From PHAA01 sp964584415 (lineage in GTDB: Bacteria; Bacillota; Syntrophomonadia; Syntrophomonadales; Syntrophomonadaceae): DNA of 64,000 nt. The stretch spans positions 1 through 64,000 of the forward strand of contig CAZOZX010000002.1 of NCBI GenBank assembly GCA_964584415.1, written 5' to 3'. How positions within the stretch are numbered: the first letter of the stretch is position 1; each line of letters opens with the position of its first letter. Positions 31,469 through 39,029 of the stretch are shown here, one piece after another. Below the pieces are notes generated by a model. That model was not told where the DNA came from, did no database searches, and saw nothing but the letters and a program-made list of their open reading frames with translations. The translations under genes and the position numbers were made by a program.

Positions 31469-31502
31469 GATGGGGAAAGGAAAACTGCATCCTTTCCCCA
31501 TC
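31469..31502 (+). terminator. Strong intercistronic hairpin between livK and livH
   Basis: GATGGGGAAAGG (31469-31480) and CCTTTCCCCATC (31491-31502) form a perfect 12-bp stem with a 10-base loop. No T-run follows, so it is more likely an mRNA-stabilising or partial-termination element that raises binding-protein expression over the permeases. Confidence 0.65.
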
Positions 31503-31518
31503 TACTTAATAAGAAGGT

Positions 31519-32409
31519 GTGCCGCAATTGCTAGAACTTATACAACAATTAGTTAACGGGTTGTCACTCGGGGCTATTTATGCGTTAATTGCGCTTGGAT
31601 ATACCATGGTCTATGGAATTATTATGCTCATCAACTTTGCCCACGGCGACATTATGATGGTTGGTGCCTTTGTGGGCTTTTATTCCGTTACTCTATTAGG
31701 GACCAACATATTAGTGGCCATGCTGGCAGCTATGCTGGTATGCGCTATTTTAGGAATGATAATTGAAAGGATTGCTTACCGGCCTCTGCGTAACTCAACC
31801 CGGATAGCGTCGTTGATTACAGCCATAGGGGTATCGTTTTTACTGGAATATCTGACTATTTTCTTTATTGGGCCCAACCAGAAGGTCTTTCCGGAAGCAG
31901 CTTTTACGGTTAAAGCCTACCATATAGCCGGGTTATCCATATTGAACAAGGATGTTTTTGTCTTTGTTTCAGCGGTAGCCCTGATGTTAATACTCCAGTA
32001 CATTATTAGATATACCAAGACCGGGAAAGCAATGCGGGCTGTTTCGCTCGACATGGAGGCAGCTGTCCTAATGGGTATCAGTGTCGACAGGACTATTTCC
32101 ATGACGTTTGCTATTGGGTCGGCGTTGGCCGCTGCTGCCGGAGTAATGGTGGGGGTGTATTACAACACTATTAATCCTTTAATGGGAATTATTCCTGGAT
32201 TGAAAGCATTTGTGGCAGCAGTGTTAGGTGGAATTGGCATAATTCCTGGAGCTATGGTCGGTGGCTTTGTAATGGGGCTTCTCGAAACATTAGTCAGCGG
32301 TTATGGGAACAGTTTATATCGAGATGCCGTAGCTTTCGGAGTGCTTATACTGATACTTCTGGTCAAGCCCACTGGGCTCTTTGGCAAAGATACCGGAGAA
32401 AAGGTGTAG
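31519..32409 (+). CDS. livH: Branched-chain amino acid ABC transporter, permease LivH
   Basis: This inner-membrane permease has 296 residues and about eight hydrophobic segments. LVNGLSLGAIYALIALGYTMVYGIIMLINFAHGD at the N-terminus and GLKAFVAAVLGGIGIIPGAMVGG near the C-terminus (the ATPase-contact EAA-like loop) identify LivH. The start is GTG 31519 after AGAAGG. It is followed 7 bases later by livM. Confidence 0.95.
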   Translation: MPQLLELIQQLVNGLSLGAIYALIALGYTMVYGIIMLINFAHGDIMMVGAFVGFYSVTLLGTNILVAMLAAMLVCAILGMIIERIAYRPLRNSTRIASLITAIGVSFLLEYLTIFFIGPNQKVFPEAAFTVKAYHIAGLSILNKDVFVFVSAVALMLILQYIIRYTKTGKAMRAVSLDMEAAVLMGISVDRTISMTFAIGSALAAAAGVMVGVYYNTINPLMGIIPGLKAFVAAVLGGIGIIPGAMVGGFVMGLLETLVSGYGNSLYRDAVAFGVLILILLVKPTGLFGKDTGEKV

Positions 32410-32416
32410 GTGAAAG

Positions 32417-33367
32417 ATGGAGAAAACAAAACCTAACTGGGTACGATTTATAGTGGAGATTGCAGTACTGGTAGGGCTCTTTACCTTAGTCCAATATGGA
32501 ATAACCACTCGGATCCTTAACCAGTATTTTCAAATAAACTTAACTTCTATGTGTATAAACATAATTCTGGCGGTAAGTTTAAACCTGATAAACGGATTTA
32601 CCGGGCAGTTATCGCTCGGACACGCGGGATTTATGGCGGTGGGAGCATACACAGCAGTAGTAATGACAACAATGCTGGATTATCCCTTTTTGGTGGGGCT
32701 GGTAGGAGCATGTCTGGGCGCTGGATTCGCCGGATTTGTTATTGGGGTTCCTACCCTGCGCCTTAGAGGAGACTACCTGGCTATTGCGACCTTGGCGCTG
32801 GGCGAGATAATTAGGGTAACCCTTCAGAACATAGACTACGTAAACGGACCGGCAGGGATATCGGGTATCCATAAACTAACCACCTGGCCTTGGTTGTTCG
32901 GTGCCACCGTTCTGACGATATTAGTAGTAGTAAACCTGGTTAACTCCAGTTATGGGCGGGCGATAATATCAGTTCGCGAGGATGAAATTGCTTCTGAACT
33001 AATGGGCATAAATACAACTAAATATAAAGTGATGGCTTTCGTTATTGGTGCAGCCATGGCAGGTTTAGCTGGGGCACTCTACGGACATTACTTCTATATT
33101 ATTAAGCCGGAGACATTCAATTTCATGAAATCATTTGATATCCTTGTCATGGTAGTCCTGGGAGGGTTGGGAAGCACCACCGGAGCGATAATAGCCGCAA
33201 TATTCGTTACTGTTCTTACTGCGGTACTGCAATCATTCCCGGAAATTAGGATGATTATGTATGCTCTTATTCTAATAATAGTAATGATATACCGCCCGCA
33301 AGGCTTAATGGGAAACAAGGAATTGAGCCGCCAAGCATTCAACAGAATTTGGGGTGGACGCAGATGA
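32417..33367 (+). CDS. livM: Branched-chain amino acid ABC transporter, permease LivM
   Basis: The second permease subunit has 316 residues and multiple membrane segments. The family blocks NLINGFTGQLSLGHAGFMAVGAY, GDYLAIATLALGEIIRV and FDILVMVVLGGLGSTTGAI are present. Its stop overlaps the livG start (ATGA at 33364-33367), consistent with translational coupling. It pairs with LivH to form the channel. Confidence 0.95.
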   Translation: MEKTKPNWVRFIVEIAVLVGLFTLVQYGITTRILNQYFQINLTSMCINIILAVSLNLINGFTGQLSLGHAGFMAVGAYTAVVMTTMLDYPFLVGLVGACLGAGFAGFVIGVPTLRLRGDYLAIATLALGEIIRVTLQNIDYVNGPAGISGIHKLTTWPWLFGATVLTILVVVNLVNSSYGRAIISVREDEIASELMGINTTKYKVMAFVIGAAMAGLAGALYGHYFYIIKPETFNFMKSFDILVMVVLGGLGSTTGAIIAAIFVTVLTAVLQSFPEIRMIMYALILIIVMIYRPQGLMGNKELSRQAFNRIWGGRR

Positions 33368-34131
33368 ACCTTTTAGACATAACTCAACTTAACAAATCTT
33401 TTGGCGGGCTCAGCGCGGTGCTTAACTTTAGTTTTCATATGGATGCCCATGAACTGGTCGGATTAATCGGCCCGAATGGAGCCGGCAAGACAACGGTTTT
33501 CAATCTTATAACCGGTATTTATAAACCGGACCAGGGTCAAATTATGTTTCAAGGACAGAATCTGGTTGGTATGAGTCCGCATAATATCTGTACCCGCGGA
33601 ATTGCACGGACTTTTCAAAATATTAGATTATTTAATAATCTTTCCGTACTGGACAATGTCAGAATTGCCTGTCATAAGGATGTGCGTTATGGGCTATTAG
33701 GGGCCATTTTGAGAACTCCGGCATTTTTTAGAGGGGAAGCAGAGATTGAAACAGAGGCATTAAAATTCCTGGAAGTTTTCGGGTTAGATAATAAAAAGGA
33801 TGAATTGGCCCAAAACCTTCCCTATGGGGAACAACGGCGCCTGGAAATATCGCGCGCACTGGCTACTCATCCTACGTTATTAATCTTGGACGAACCGGCT
33901 GCAGGCATGAATCCCCAGGAAACCAAGGAGCTAATGCAGCTGATAGATATGATACGCAAAGATTTCAACCTGGCGATATTATTGATCGAACATGATATGT
34001 CCCTGGTTATGGGGGTTTGTGAGAGAATTTATGTATTGGACTATGGACAGATAATAGCTGAAGGATTACCCGAAGAAATTAGGAATAATAAGCAGGTTAT
34101 CCAAGCATATTTGGGAGAGGAGGTAGACTAA
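33364..34131 (+). CDS. livG: Branched-chain amino acid ABC transporter, ATPase LivG
   Basis: This ABC ATPase has 255 residues. Walker A is GPNGAGKTT, the Q-loop region is ARTFQNIRLF, the degenerate signature region is NLPYGEQRRLEISRAL, Walker B is LLILDEPAAGMNP and the switch His is in LIEHDM. The extra loop typical of LivG separates the Q-loop from the signature. ATG 33364 overlaps the livM stop; an upstream in-frame TTG (33349) is less likely. It shares one base with the livF start. Confidence 0.95.
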   Translation: MNLLDITQLNKSFGGLSAVLNFSFHMDAHELVGLIGPNGAGKTTVFNLITGIYKPDQGQIMFQGQNLVGMSPHNICTRGIARTFQNIRLFNNLSVLDNVRIACHKDVRYGLLGAILRTPAFFRGEAEIETEALKFLEVFGLDNKKDELAQNLPYGEQRRLEISRALATHPTLLILDEPAAGMNPQETKELMQLIDMIRKDFNLAILLIEHDMSLVMGVCERIYVLDYGQIIAEGLPEEIRNNKQVIQAYLGEEVD

Positions 34132-34835
34132 TGCTAAAGCTTAAGGAAATTGATGTGTTTTATGGCTCTATCCATGCCCTAAAAAAGATGTCCCTGGATG
34201 TGGACCAAGGCACCATCGTTACGCTAATTGGCGCTAATGGGGCAGGTAAGACCACTACTCTAAATACCATTTCCGGCATCCTCCGCCCTAAAAACGGGAC
34301 GATAATCTACAAAGGAACAGATATTACTAAGGTTGCTCCAGAAAAAATAGTCGGCTTGGGTATTTCCCAGGTACCGGAGGGACGCCGGGTGTTTTCCACC
34401 ATGTCCGTTATGGAAAACTTGGAAATGGGCGCTTATTTACGTAAAGACAAGAAAGAAATCCAAGCCGACATGGAAACAGTATTTGGCCGCTTTCCTCGTT
34501 TAAAAGAGAGGCGCAAACAATTAGCTGGGACTCTGAGTGGGGGTGAACAGCAGATGCTGGCTATTGGGCGAGCGCTGATGGCCCGGCCGGAACTTATGTT
34601 AATGGATGAACCGTCAATGGGTTTGGCGCCGTTGTTAGTGAAAGAGATATTTTCAATTATTAAAGACATTAACGAGCGTGGTACGACTATATTATTGGTA
34701 GAACAAAATGCCAACATGGCCCTGTCTATAGCTCATAAGGCCTTTGTAATTGAAACCGGCGAAATTGTTCTGCATGGCACGGCAGAACAGCTGCTCAAGA
34801 GTGAGGATGTAAAAAAGGCTTATCTGGGAGGATAG
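34131..34835 (+). CDS. livF: Branched-chain amino acid ABC transporter, ATPase LivF
   Basis: The second ABC ATPase has 234 residues. Walker A is GANGAGKTTTLN, the Q-loop segment is GISQVPEGRRVF, the signature is LSGGEQQMLAIGRALMARP, Walker B is LMLMDEPSMGLAP and the switch is LVEQNA. These are the LivF variants. The start is coupled to the livG stop (TAATG). It is the last transporter gene, followed 44 bases later by the CBS-ACT gene. Confidence 0.95.
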   Translation: MLKLKEIDVFYGSIHALKKMSLDVDQGTIVTLIGANGAGKTTTLNTISGILRPKNGTIIYKGTDITKVAPEKIVGLGISQVPEGRRVFSTMSVMENLEMGAYLRKDKKEIQADMETVFGRFPRLKERRKQLAGTLSGGEQQMLAIGRALMARPELMLMDEPSMGLAPLLVKEIFSIIKDINERGTTILLVEQNANMALSIAHKAFVIETGEIVLHGTAEQLLKSEDVKKAYLGG

Positions 34836-34879
34836 CATAGAAAAAGCGTTCTATTAACTATCCGGAAGGAGGATTTTGA

Positions 34880-35542
34880 ATGAAAGTAAAGGAACGAATG
34901 AATCCCAAGGTTATTACAATATCTAAAGAGACCCCTATTAATGAAGCCTTCTCCCTGATGAAAGAAAACAGCATTCGCCGTCTGCCAGTGATGGACAAAA
35001 GCAAATTGGTCGGAATAATAACTTTGAGCGACCTGAACCAGGCTGCCCCATCTTCGGCGACTAGCTTAAGTATTCATGAACTTAATTACCTTTTGGCTAA
35101 AACCAAGATAAAAGATATCCTTCCCAAGAAGCAGAAAGTAATCACGATTGGACCGGATAATTATATTGAAACCGCAGCCAAAAGGATGAGAATACATCGG
35201 ATTAGCAGTCTGCCGGTGGTTGATGGCGAAAAACTGGTGGGAATAGTAACGGAAACTGATATCTTTGATGCATTGATCGATCTTCTGGGAGTTACCAAGA
35301 CCCATAGCCGGCTGGATTTATTCATTGATGACCGACCGGGGACGGTAGCGAAAATATCAGGGATTATCGCTGAAGCTGGCAAGAACATATTAAATACGGT
35401 TGCCTATTATGACAAACAAAATAATAAATACAAAATGATCATCCGCATTGAAGAAATGGATTGCGAAGATGTAGTATCCCAACTAAAGAAGAGCGGTTTT
35501 GAGGTAGAATCGGTAATTGTTTCACCGGAAACGAATATATAA
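34880..35542 (+). CDS. CBS-CBS-ACT domain protein (AcuB-like)
   Basis: This 220-residue cytoplasmic protein has two CBS motifs (about residues 1-60, MKVKERMNPKVITISKETPINEAF, and 75-135, ITIGPDNYIETAAKRM). A C-terminal ACT-like domain follows (about 145-215, RLDLFIDDRPGTVAKISGIIAEAG). CBS pairs usually bind adenosine nucleotides and ACT domains bind amino acids, so a sensor role is likely; the target is unknown. Sitting directly after livF, it may monitor branched-chain amino acids or transporter activity. A paralogue with the same layout lies at 40715-41383 beside the PHA genes. The AAGGAGGA site precedes the ATG. Confidence 0.82.
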   Translation: MKVKERMNPKVITISKETPINEAFSLMKENSIRRLPVMDKSKLVGIITLSDLNQAAPSSATSLSIHELNYLLAKTKIKDILPKKQKVITIGPDNYIETAAKRMRIHRISSLPVVDGEKLVGIVTETDIFDALIDLLGVTKTHSRLDLFIDDRPGTVAKISGIIAEAGKNILNTVAYYDKQNNKYKMIIRIEEMDCEDVVSQLKKSGFEVESVIVSPETNI

Positions 35543-35552
35543 GTGTATCCAT

Positions 35553-35581
35553 TTGACAAAGCTAGTCGTTGATAATATAAT
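35553..35581 (+). promoter_or_regulatory. Consensus sigma-A promoter of selC
   Basis: TTGACA (35553-35558), a 17-base spacer and TATAAT (35576-35581) match the consensus at every position. The tRNA begins 17 bases after the -10 box. Confidence 0.9.
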
Positions 35582-35597
35582 CAGTGAGCGTCTTTAT

Positions 35598-35696
35598 GGA
35601 GGCGGATCGGTCCTGGTGGGCCGCCTGGACTTCAAATCCAGTATGCGCCGCAGTGATCCTGTGGTGGGTGGGTTCGATTCCCACACGCTTCCGCCA
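35598..35696 (+). tRNA. selC: tRNA-Sec (anticodon TCA)
   Basis: This 99-base tRNA has an encoded CCA. The acceptor strand GGAGGCG pairs with CGCTTCC. The anticodon stem CTGGA/TCCAG encloses CTTCAAA, which gives anticodon TCA (35632-35634), complementary to UGA. A long variable arm and the T-arm GTGGGTTCGATTCCCAC follow. Length, long extra arm and anticodon identify selenocysteine tRNA. It is needed for the UGA in selD. Confidence 0.96.
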
Positions 35697-35758
35697 AACT
35701 ATATTTGCTGGCAGTTGATAAAACTATGCCTTGGATGTCATTACAAGAATTATTTTTG

Positions 35759-35788
35759 GAGGCCGTCAATTAGACGACCTCTTTTATT
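35759..35788 (+). terminator. Rho-independent terminator downstream of selC
   Basis: GAGGCCGTC (35759-35767) pairs with GACGACCTC (35773-35781), with one mismatch in nine pairs, and CTTTTATTT follows. Confidence 0.75.
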
Positions 35789-36240
35789 TCAATTTAAATG
35801 AAAAGCAGCACTAACTTGGAAGTTTTTCGGGCGTATCACGTCATAGCCTCTAGGACGACCTACAAAACGATTTCTGGACATTATCATGGTTTACTATTAA
35901 ACGTGTATTTTAAGCCGCTCAGAACGGCGCACAGAAGAAGATTTTTTGACCAGCCAAAAAGTTGTCTGCTTGGATGTTTTTGGAACGGTTCTTTTTGGAT
36001 CCAGTACCACCAATACGAGCAGCAGAGCCGAACAAACCCGAAGCAAAACGAGAAATCACGGAAAAACAAGAAAATAGTAAAGCAAGAAATAGCGGATGGG
36101 TTGCAACCATCTGCTATTTCTTTGTATTTTGGGTTATTGATGGGTAAAAAAGAAATTCCATGTCATTACTGGAGAAATAACACTCTATCTATTAATAGCA
36201 TATATTACATTAGATTTGCGTAAATCTTCAGGGAGTGATG
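35789..36240. other. Gene-poor stretch with no convincing gene
   Basis: Open frames exist on both strands, but none has a ribosome site, a recognisable domain or family-like composition. The one clear structure is a hairpin of GAAATAGC.GGATGG with CCATC.GCTATTTC (36086-36120), followed by TTTGTATTTT on the plus strand, which looks like a terminator. That suggests something upstream was once transcribed rightwards, so the segment may hold a decayed gene. Confidence 0.5.
36086..36130 (+). terminator. Terminator-like hairpin in gene-poor region
   Basis: A roughly 13-bp stem, GAAATAGC plus GATGG against CCATC plus GCTATTTC, with a GTTGCAA-type loop, is followed by TTTGTATTTT. No intact gene precedes it. 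Confidence 0.6.
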
Positions 36241-36244
36241 AGAG

Positions 36245-36457
36245 GTGTTAAAAATAGTTCCTGACCGACAATTTTATAAAGGTGATTTGGTTACGGTAAA
36301 AAGTTCTCGAAATCAGGGCCCGTATTGTATATTGAGTTTCAAAAATGATGACAATGCTGAGAAGATTGCTGTTCTAAAGGCTCTCTTTAATGACACCGAT
36401 ATAATAGAAAAACCGGTTTCGGACCTTAAAAGCTTTTTGATCAAGGGATTACTTTAG
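36245..36457 (+). CDS. Small protein of unknown function
   Basis: This 70-residue predicted cytoplasmic protein has no recognised family. It starts at GTG 36245 with a weak GGGAGTGATGAGAG region upstream. The segment DRQFYKGDLVTVKSSRNQGPY suggests a short beta-rich, KOW- or SH3-like fold, but this is only a guess. It lies alone between a terminator-like hairpin and an AT-rich foldback in an accessory patch, so it may not be a real gene. Confidence 0.4.
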   Translation: MLKIVPDRQFYKGDLVTVKSSRNQGPYCILSFKNDDNAEKIAVLKALFNDTDIIEKPVSDLKSFLIKGLL

Positions 36458-36500
36458 AAATTGACAAAATGGCACACAACAACCGACGATGTAGTATAAT

Positions 36501-36608
36501 TTAATTACCTAATTACCGAAGATTACCCATTTTCAATAACTTTTTTCTTATTATTTTTTATTATAAAAAGTTTTATATAAAGGGTAATTAGAGTAATTAA
36601 GTAATTTA
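36501..36608. repeat. Nested AT-rich foldback (three-tier inverted repeat)
   Basis: Three pairs of arms are nested. TTAATTAC (36501-36508) pairs with GTAATTAA (36593-36600), ATTACCC (36522-36528) with GGGTAAT (36582-36588), and AACTTTTT (36538-36545) with AAAAAGTT (36565-36572). Short TAATTAC/GTAATTA units also repeat directly in each arm. The region is very AT-rich and contains no gene. It could be a MITE-like remnant, a protein-binding site cluster or a structured RNA. Confidence 0.6.
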
Positions 36609-36638
36609 GCTAAATAGATAATAATAGAAGAAACTCAT

Positions 36639-36657
36639 AAAAACCGGACCGACGGTA
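36639..36657. terminator. Left arm of a bidirectional terminator split by an IS element
   Basis: AAAAACCGGAC (36639-36649) is the exact complement of GTCCGGTTTTT at 38387-38397 on the other side of the IS3 element. The last three bases before the element, GTA (36655-36657), are one copy of the target duplication. Confidence 0.8.
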
Positions 36658-36689
36658 TGAACTGCCCCCTGTCAAGTAGACAGATGAAA
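36658..36689. repeat. Left terminal inverted repeat of the IS3 element
   Basis: It starts TGAACTGCCCCC and shares the inner block AGTAGACA and TGAAA with the complement of the right end. Confidence 0.85.
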
Positions 36690-36736
36690 AAATAAAATCG
36701 TTTCGCTTGGCTCCGTTGATGACGGGGCCTAGCTTT

Positions 36737-37654
36737 TTATGCAGCACTTTCGAGCAACAGGCGGTATGTCATCGGCGGCATTTTGTTTAGCTTCTTTTGC
36801 CGGCGTTCGTGGTTGTAGAAGTGTATGTAGCTCTCAATGGCAGTTACTAAGCTGTCGTAATCTTTGAATTTGCCAAGGTAGTACATTTCGCATTTAAGAA
36901 TGCCCCAGAAGCCCTCCATGGGGCCATTGTCGATACAGCGGCCCACACGTGACATACTTTGTTTCATTCCCGCCTTGTCCAGTTTAGATTTAAATTGCTT
37001 ACTGGTATATTGAAAACCTCGGTCACTGTGAAACATCGGGTGAGCATCTGGATATTTGGAAACGGCAAGATCAAAGGTGTGAAATACCAGTTGGTTATTG
37101 TTCCTTCGCCCCATGGCAAAAGAGATGATACCTCTGTCTTTGAGGTCGAGGATTGCGCTCAAATATAATTTGTCATTATTTCCGTACTTAAATTCTGTGA
37201 CGTCGGTTAGCCACTTCTCGTTAAGATTATCTGCAGTGAAATCACGGTTCAGAATATTCTCCGCTGTAATTTCCGGAGTAGAACGCTTATATTGCGGGCG
37301 TTTCCTGCGGATGACGGCTTTCAAACCTACCAGCCGGGTAAGGCGGTAAATACGCTTGTAATTGTAACCAGTCTCGTATCGGGCGTTCAGTTCATCGGTC
37401 AGCCGTCGGTATCCATATATCCCATTGAATTCAGCATAGAGACAACCAAGCTTGTGCAGAATATCTTCGTTCTCGTGCTCGCGAACACTCTTGGTTCGGT
37501 GAAGCCATTGGTAATAGGATGACCTGTTAAGCTCTAATATCCTGCAAATATTTTCTACCGGGTAGACTTTTTGCTCGTGCAGCTCCTTTACAGCCAGGTA
37601 AAGTCTTTCCTGTCGGACGCCGCTTAGTCCCGCCTCCTTTCGATTTCCCGGACT
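36737..37654 (-). CDS. IS3-family transposase OrfB (DDE integrase), expressed as OrfAB by -1 frameshifting
   Basis: The integrase-like part of the transposase occupies 305 codons from the shift site. It has no ATG, GTG or TTG until codon 111 (37324), so it must be made as an OrfAB fusion. The N-terminal HTH_21-like region reads SGVRQERLYLAVKELHE and later GIYGYRRLTDELN. The rve core carries the DDE residues in LTDVTEF, FHSDRGFQYTS and NGPMEGFWG. The probable slip site A AAA AAA is at 37654-37660, where OrfA reads TTA AAA AAA GTC and the -1 frame continues AGT CCG. No internal stop is present, so the transposase looks functional. Confidence 0.9.
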   Translation of the reverse strand, partial: SPGNRKEAGLSGVRQERLYLAVKELHEQKVYPVENICRILELNRSSYYQWLHRTKSVREHENEDILHKLGCLYAEFNGIYGYRRLTDELNARYETGYNYKRIYRLTRLVGLKAVIRRKRPQYKRSTPEITAENILNRDFTADNLNEKWLTDVTEFKYGNNDKLYLSAILDLKDRGIISFAMGRRNNNQLVFHTFDLAVSKYPDAHPMFHSDRGFQYTSKQFKSKLDKAGMKQSMSRVGRCIDNGPMEGFWGILKCEMYYLGKFKDYDSLVTAIESYIHFYNHERRQKKLNKMPPMTYRLLLESAA

Positions 37655-38307
37655 TTTTTTAACACGGCTATCTCCATTTCCTTTTGTTTATTCTCGGCTC
37701 TGAGCATTTTGTTCTCTGCTAGCAGCCGCTCGATTTCAGTCATTTCATCCTGAGGCTTGGGTTTCCCGCGCTTGTCGATGAGGCCATTTACGCCCTTTGC
37801 CTCATACTTGCGTACCCAGCTATATATCTGCTGGTAGGATACCTCATACTTCTCGATTGCCGCGCCATAGTCCTTGCCCCTGGCTATGCAGTAGCTGACA
37901 ATTTCAATGCGCTCGTCCAACGTAGTTAACCGTCCTTTGGTCATATAGATTTCTCTCCCTCGGCCTCCGGTACTCCGAAGTTCTCTATGACCATTATACA
38001 TAGTTATCCAATTCCTAAGCTGCCTTTCACTACGGATACGATACCTCTTGCATATCTCCGTTAGACTTCCTTCGCCCTCGAGATAAGCCTCAACTGCTGC
38101 AGTCTTAAGTTCTACGCTGTATTGGCTGTTCATCCCCTGGGGTGCAAGCCCGGAAGCGCCCATAGCTTCATAATTCGCCAGCCATCGACTTATACTAGTC
38201 TTTTTTACTCCATATTCACGCGCTATGCTTTTCTGGCTTCCTTCTCCTCGCCTGTATCTTTCAACAGCCTCCAATTTCTGTTCATAACTGATGCCTCTTC
38301 TGCCCAT
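37624..38307 (-). CDS. IS3-family transposase OrfA (helix-turn-helix protein)
   Basis: The 227-residue DNA-binding protein of the element has two or three helix-turn-helix repeats: YEQKLEAVERYRRGEGSQKSIAREYGVKKTSISRW, then SVELKTAAVEAYLEGEGSLTEICKRY and LDERIEIVSYCIARGKDYGAAIEKYEVSYQQIYSW. A leucine-zipper-like coiled coil near the C-terminus (IERLLAENKMLRAENKQKEMEIAVLKKV) is typical of IS3-family OrfA. It ends just after the run of seven A used for frameshifting into OrfB. Confidence 0.92.
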   Translation of the reverse strand: MGRRGISYEQKLEAVERYRRGEGSQKSIAREYGVKKTSISRWLANYEAMGASGLAPQGMNSQYSVELKTAAVEAYLEGEGSLTEICKRYRIRSERQLRNWITMYNGHRELRSTGGRGREIYMTKGRLTTLDERIEIVSYCIARGKDYGAAIEKYEVSYQQIYSWVRKYEAKGVNGLIDKRGKPKPQDEMTEIERLLAENKMLRAENKQKEMEIAVLKKVREIERRRD

Positions 38308-38346
38308 AGAAAAACTCCCCTCTGCGTAGTCCTGAAATTTTTGTTA

Positions 38347-38378
38347 TTTCAGGTGTCTACTCAATGGGGAGCTTATCA
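38347..38378. repeat. Right terminal inverted repeat of the IS3 element
   Basis: Its complement starts TGATAAGCTCCCC and contains AGTAGACA and TGAAA at the same spacing as the left end. Confidence 0.85.
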
Positions 38379-38398
38379 GTATTCTAGTCCGGTTTTTT
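38379..38398. terminator. Right arm of the bidirectional terminator split by the IS element
   Basis: GTCCGGTTTTTT (38387-38398) is the partner of the left arm at 36639-36649. Before insertion the loop would have been 13 bases. The hairpin had A- and T-runs on both sides and lay between the converging small gene at 36245 and the dedA-pha genes, so it probably ended both transcripts. Confidence 0.8.
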
Positions 38399-38430
38399 GC
38401 TATAGTAATGCAATCGTGGAGGGGGTCCAA

Positions 38431-39009
38431 CTAAGCCATCTTTTCATTGTAATATTTCCTGGCCAGATACCAACCAACTACTAAAATAGCTATAGCTAAG
38501 GAAAGGATAGCGAGAGAGGTTTTTACATCGCGAGCATTGAAAAAGGCCAGTCCTAGGCCGGTGTACAGGACCGCGGTTGGAATTTTCCCAATAGCTGATG
38601 ACCATAAAAACGTCGAAAAAGATATTCCGCCTAAGGCAGCTCCGGCGTTAATCATAGGAGTAGGTACTACCGGTATAATACGGGCAATCACCAGGGTCCA
38701 GAAGGCAACGGATGGTTTCAACTGACGAATATCGTATCCGCGGCTGTGGTAAAACCATTTTATAAAGCTCCTGTACCCTAGCTTTTTGATAAGCCAATAG
38801 GTAAGGCAGGCACCAACCAGAGCACCCAGCCATGCCAATAATGCACCTATCTTAAAGCCAAACAGAAGGCCACCTACCGCAGCAAGTATAATATAAGGCA
38901 CTACCGGGAACATCGCCTGCATGACAAATAAAATGAAAGCAATAAGAGGAGCCCACAGACCAAATTGACTAATATAGCTGGTAAGGTACTGAGAGTTGAT
39001 TAGATCCAT
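38431..39009 (-). CDS. TVP38/TMEM64 family (DedA-like) membrane protein
   Basis: This 192-residue inner-membrane protein has about five hydrophobic segments. The family core is VPYIILAAVGGLLFGFKIGALLAWLGALVGACLTYWLIKKLG, followed by a conserved Arg/Pro loop (VIARIIPVVPTPMINAGAALGGISFSTF). Members of this superfamily are implicated in lipid scrambling/flipping and membrane homeostasis; the exact role is unknown. It is 20 bases downstream of phaC on the same strand and probably co-transcribed. The terminator downstream is disrupted by the IS element. Confidence 0.85.
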   Translation of the reverse strand: MDLINSQYLTSYISQFGLWAPLIAFILFVMQAMFPVVPYIILAAVGGLLFGFKIGALLAWLGALVGACLTYWLIKKLGYRSFIKWFYHSRGYDIRQLKPSVAFWTLVIARIIPVVPTPMINAGAALGGISFSTFLWSSAIGKIPTAVLYTGLGLAFFNARDVKTSLAILSLAIAILVVGWYLARKYYNEKMA

Positions 39010-39029
39010 TTGATACCTCTATATATAAA

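Larger units (their letters stand above)
36658..38378 (-). mobile_element. IS3-family insertion sequence (IS150-like), apparently intact
   Basis: The element is 1721 bp. Imperfect terminal inverted repeats of about 32 bp begin TGA at the left (36658-36689) and end TCA at the right (38347-38378), with 22 of 32 positions matching. It is flanked by a 3-bp direct repeat GTA (36655-36657 and 38379-38381). It encodes OrfA and OrfB on the minus strand in the overlapping arrangement of the family. The open frames and intact duplication point to a recent insertion. Confidence 0.92.

Noticed and set aside
35798..36223. A 141-codon open frame on the plus strand after selC
   Set aside because: It has no ribosome site and no recognisable domain, its composition is unusual (many His, Arg, Tyr and Trp), and it runs through a terminator hairpin.
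36461..36500. TTGACA ... TATAAT promoter in the AT-rich spacer
   Set aside because: The spacer is 28 bases, far from the 16-18 needed, and no gene follows on the plus strand.
37324..37654. Transposase OrfB as a truncated or decayed gene starting at TTG 37324
   Set aside because: The -1 frame is open from the A7 slip site and gives a continuous family-like sequence, so the gene is intact and uses frameshifting.
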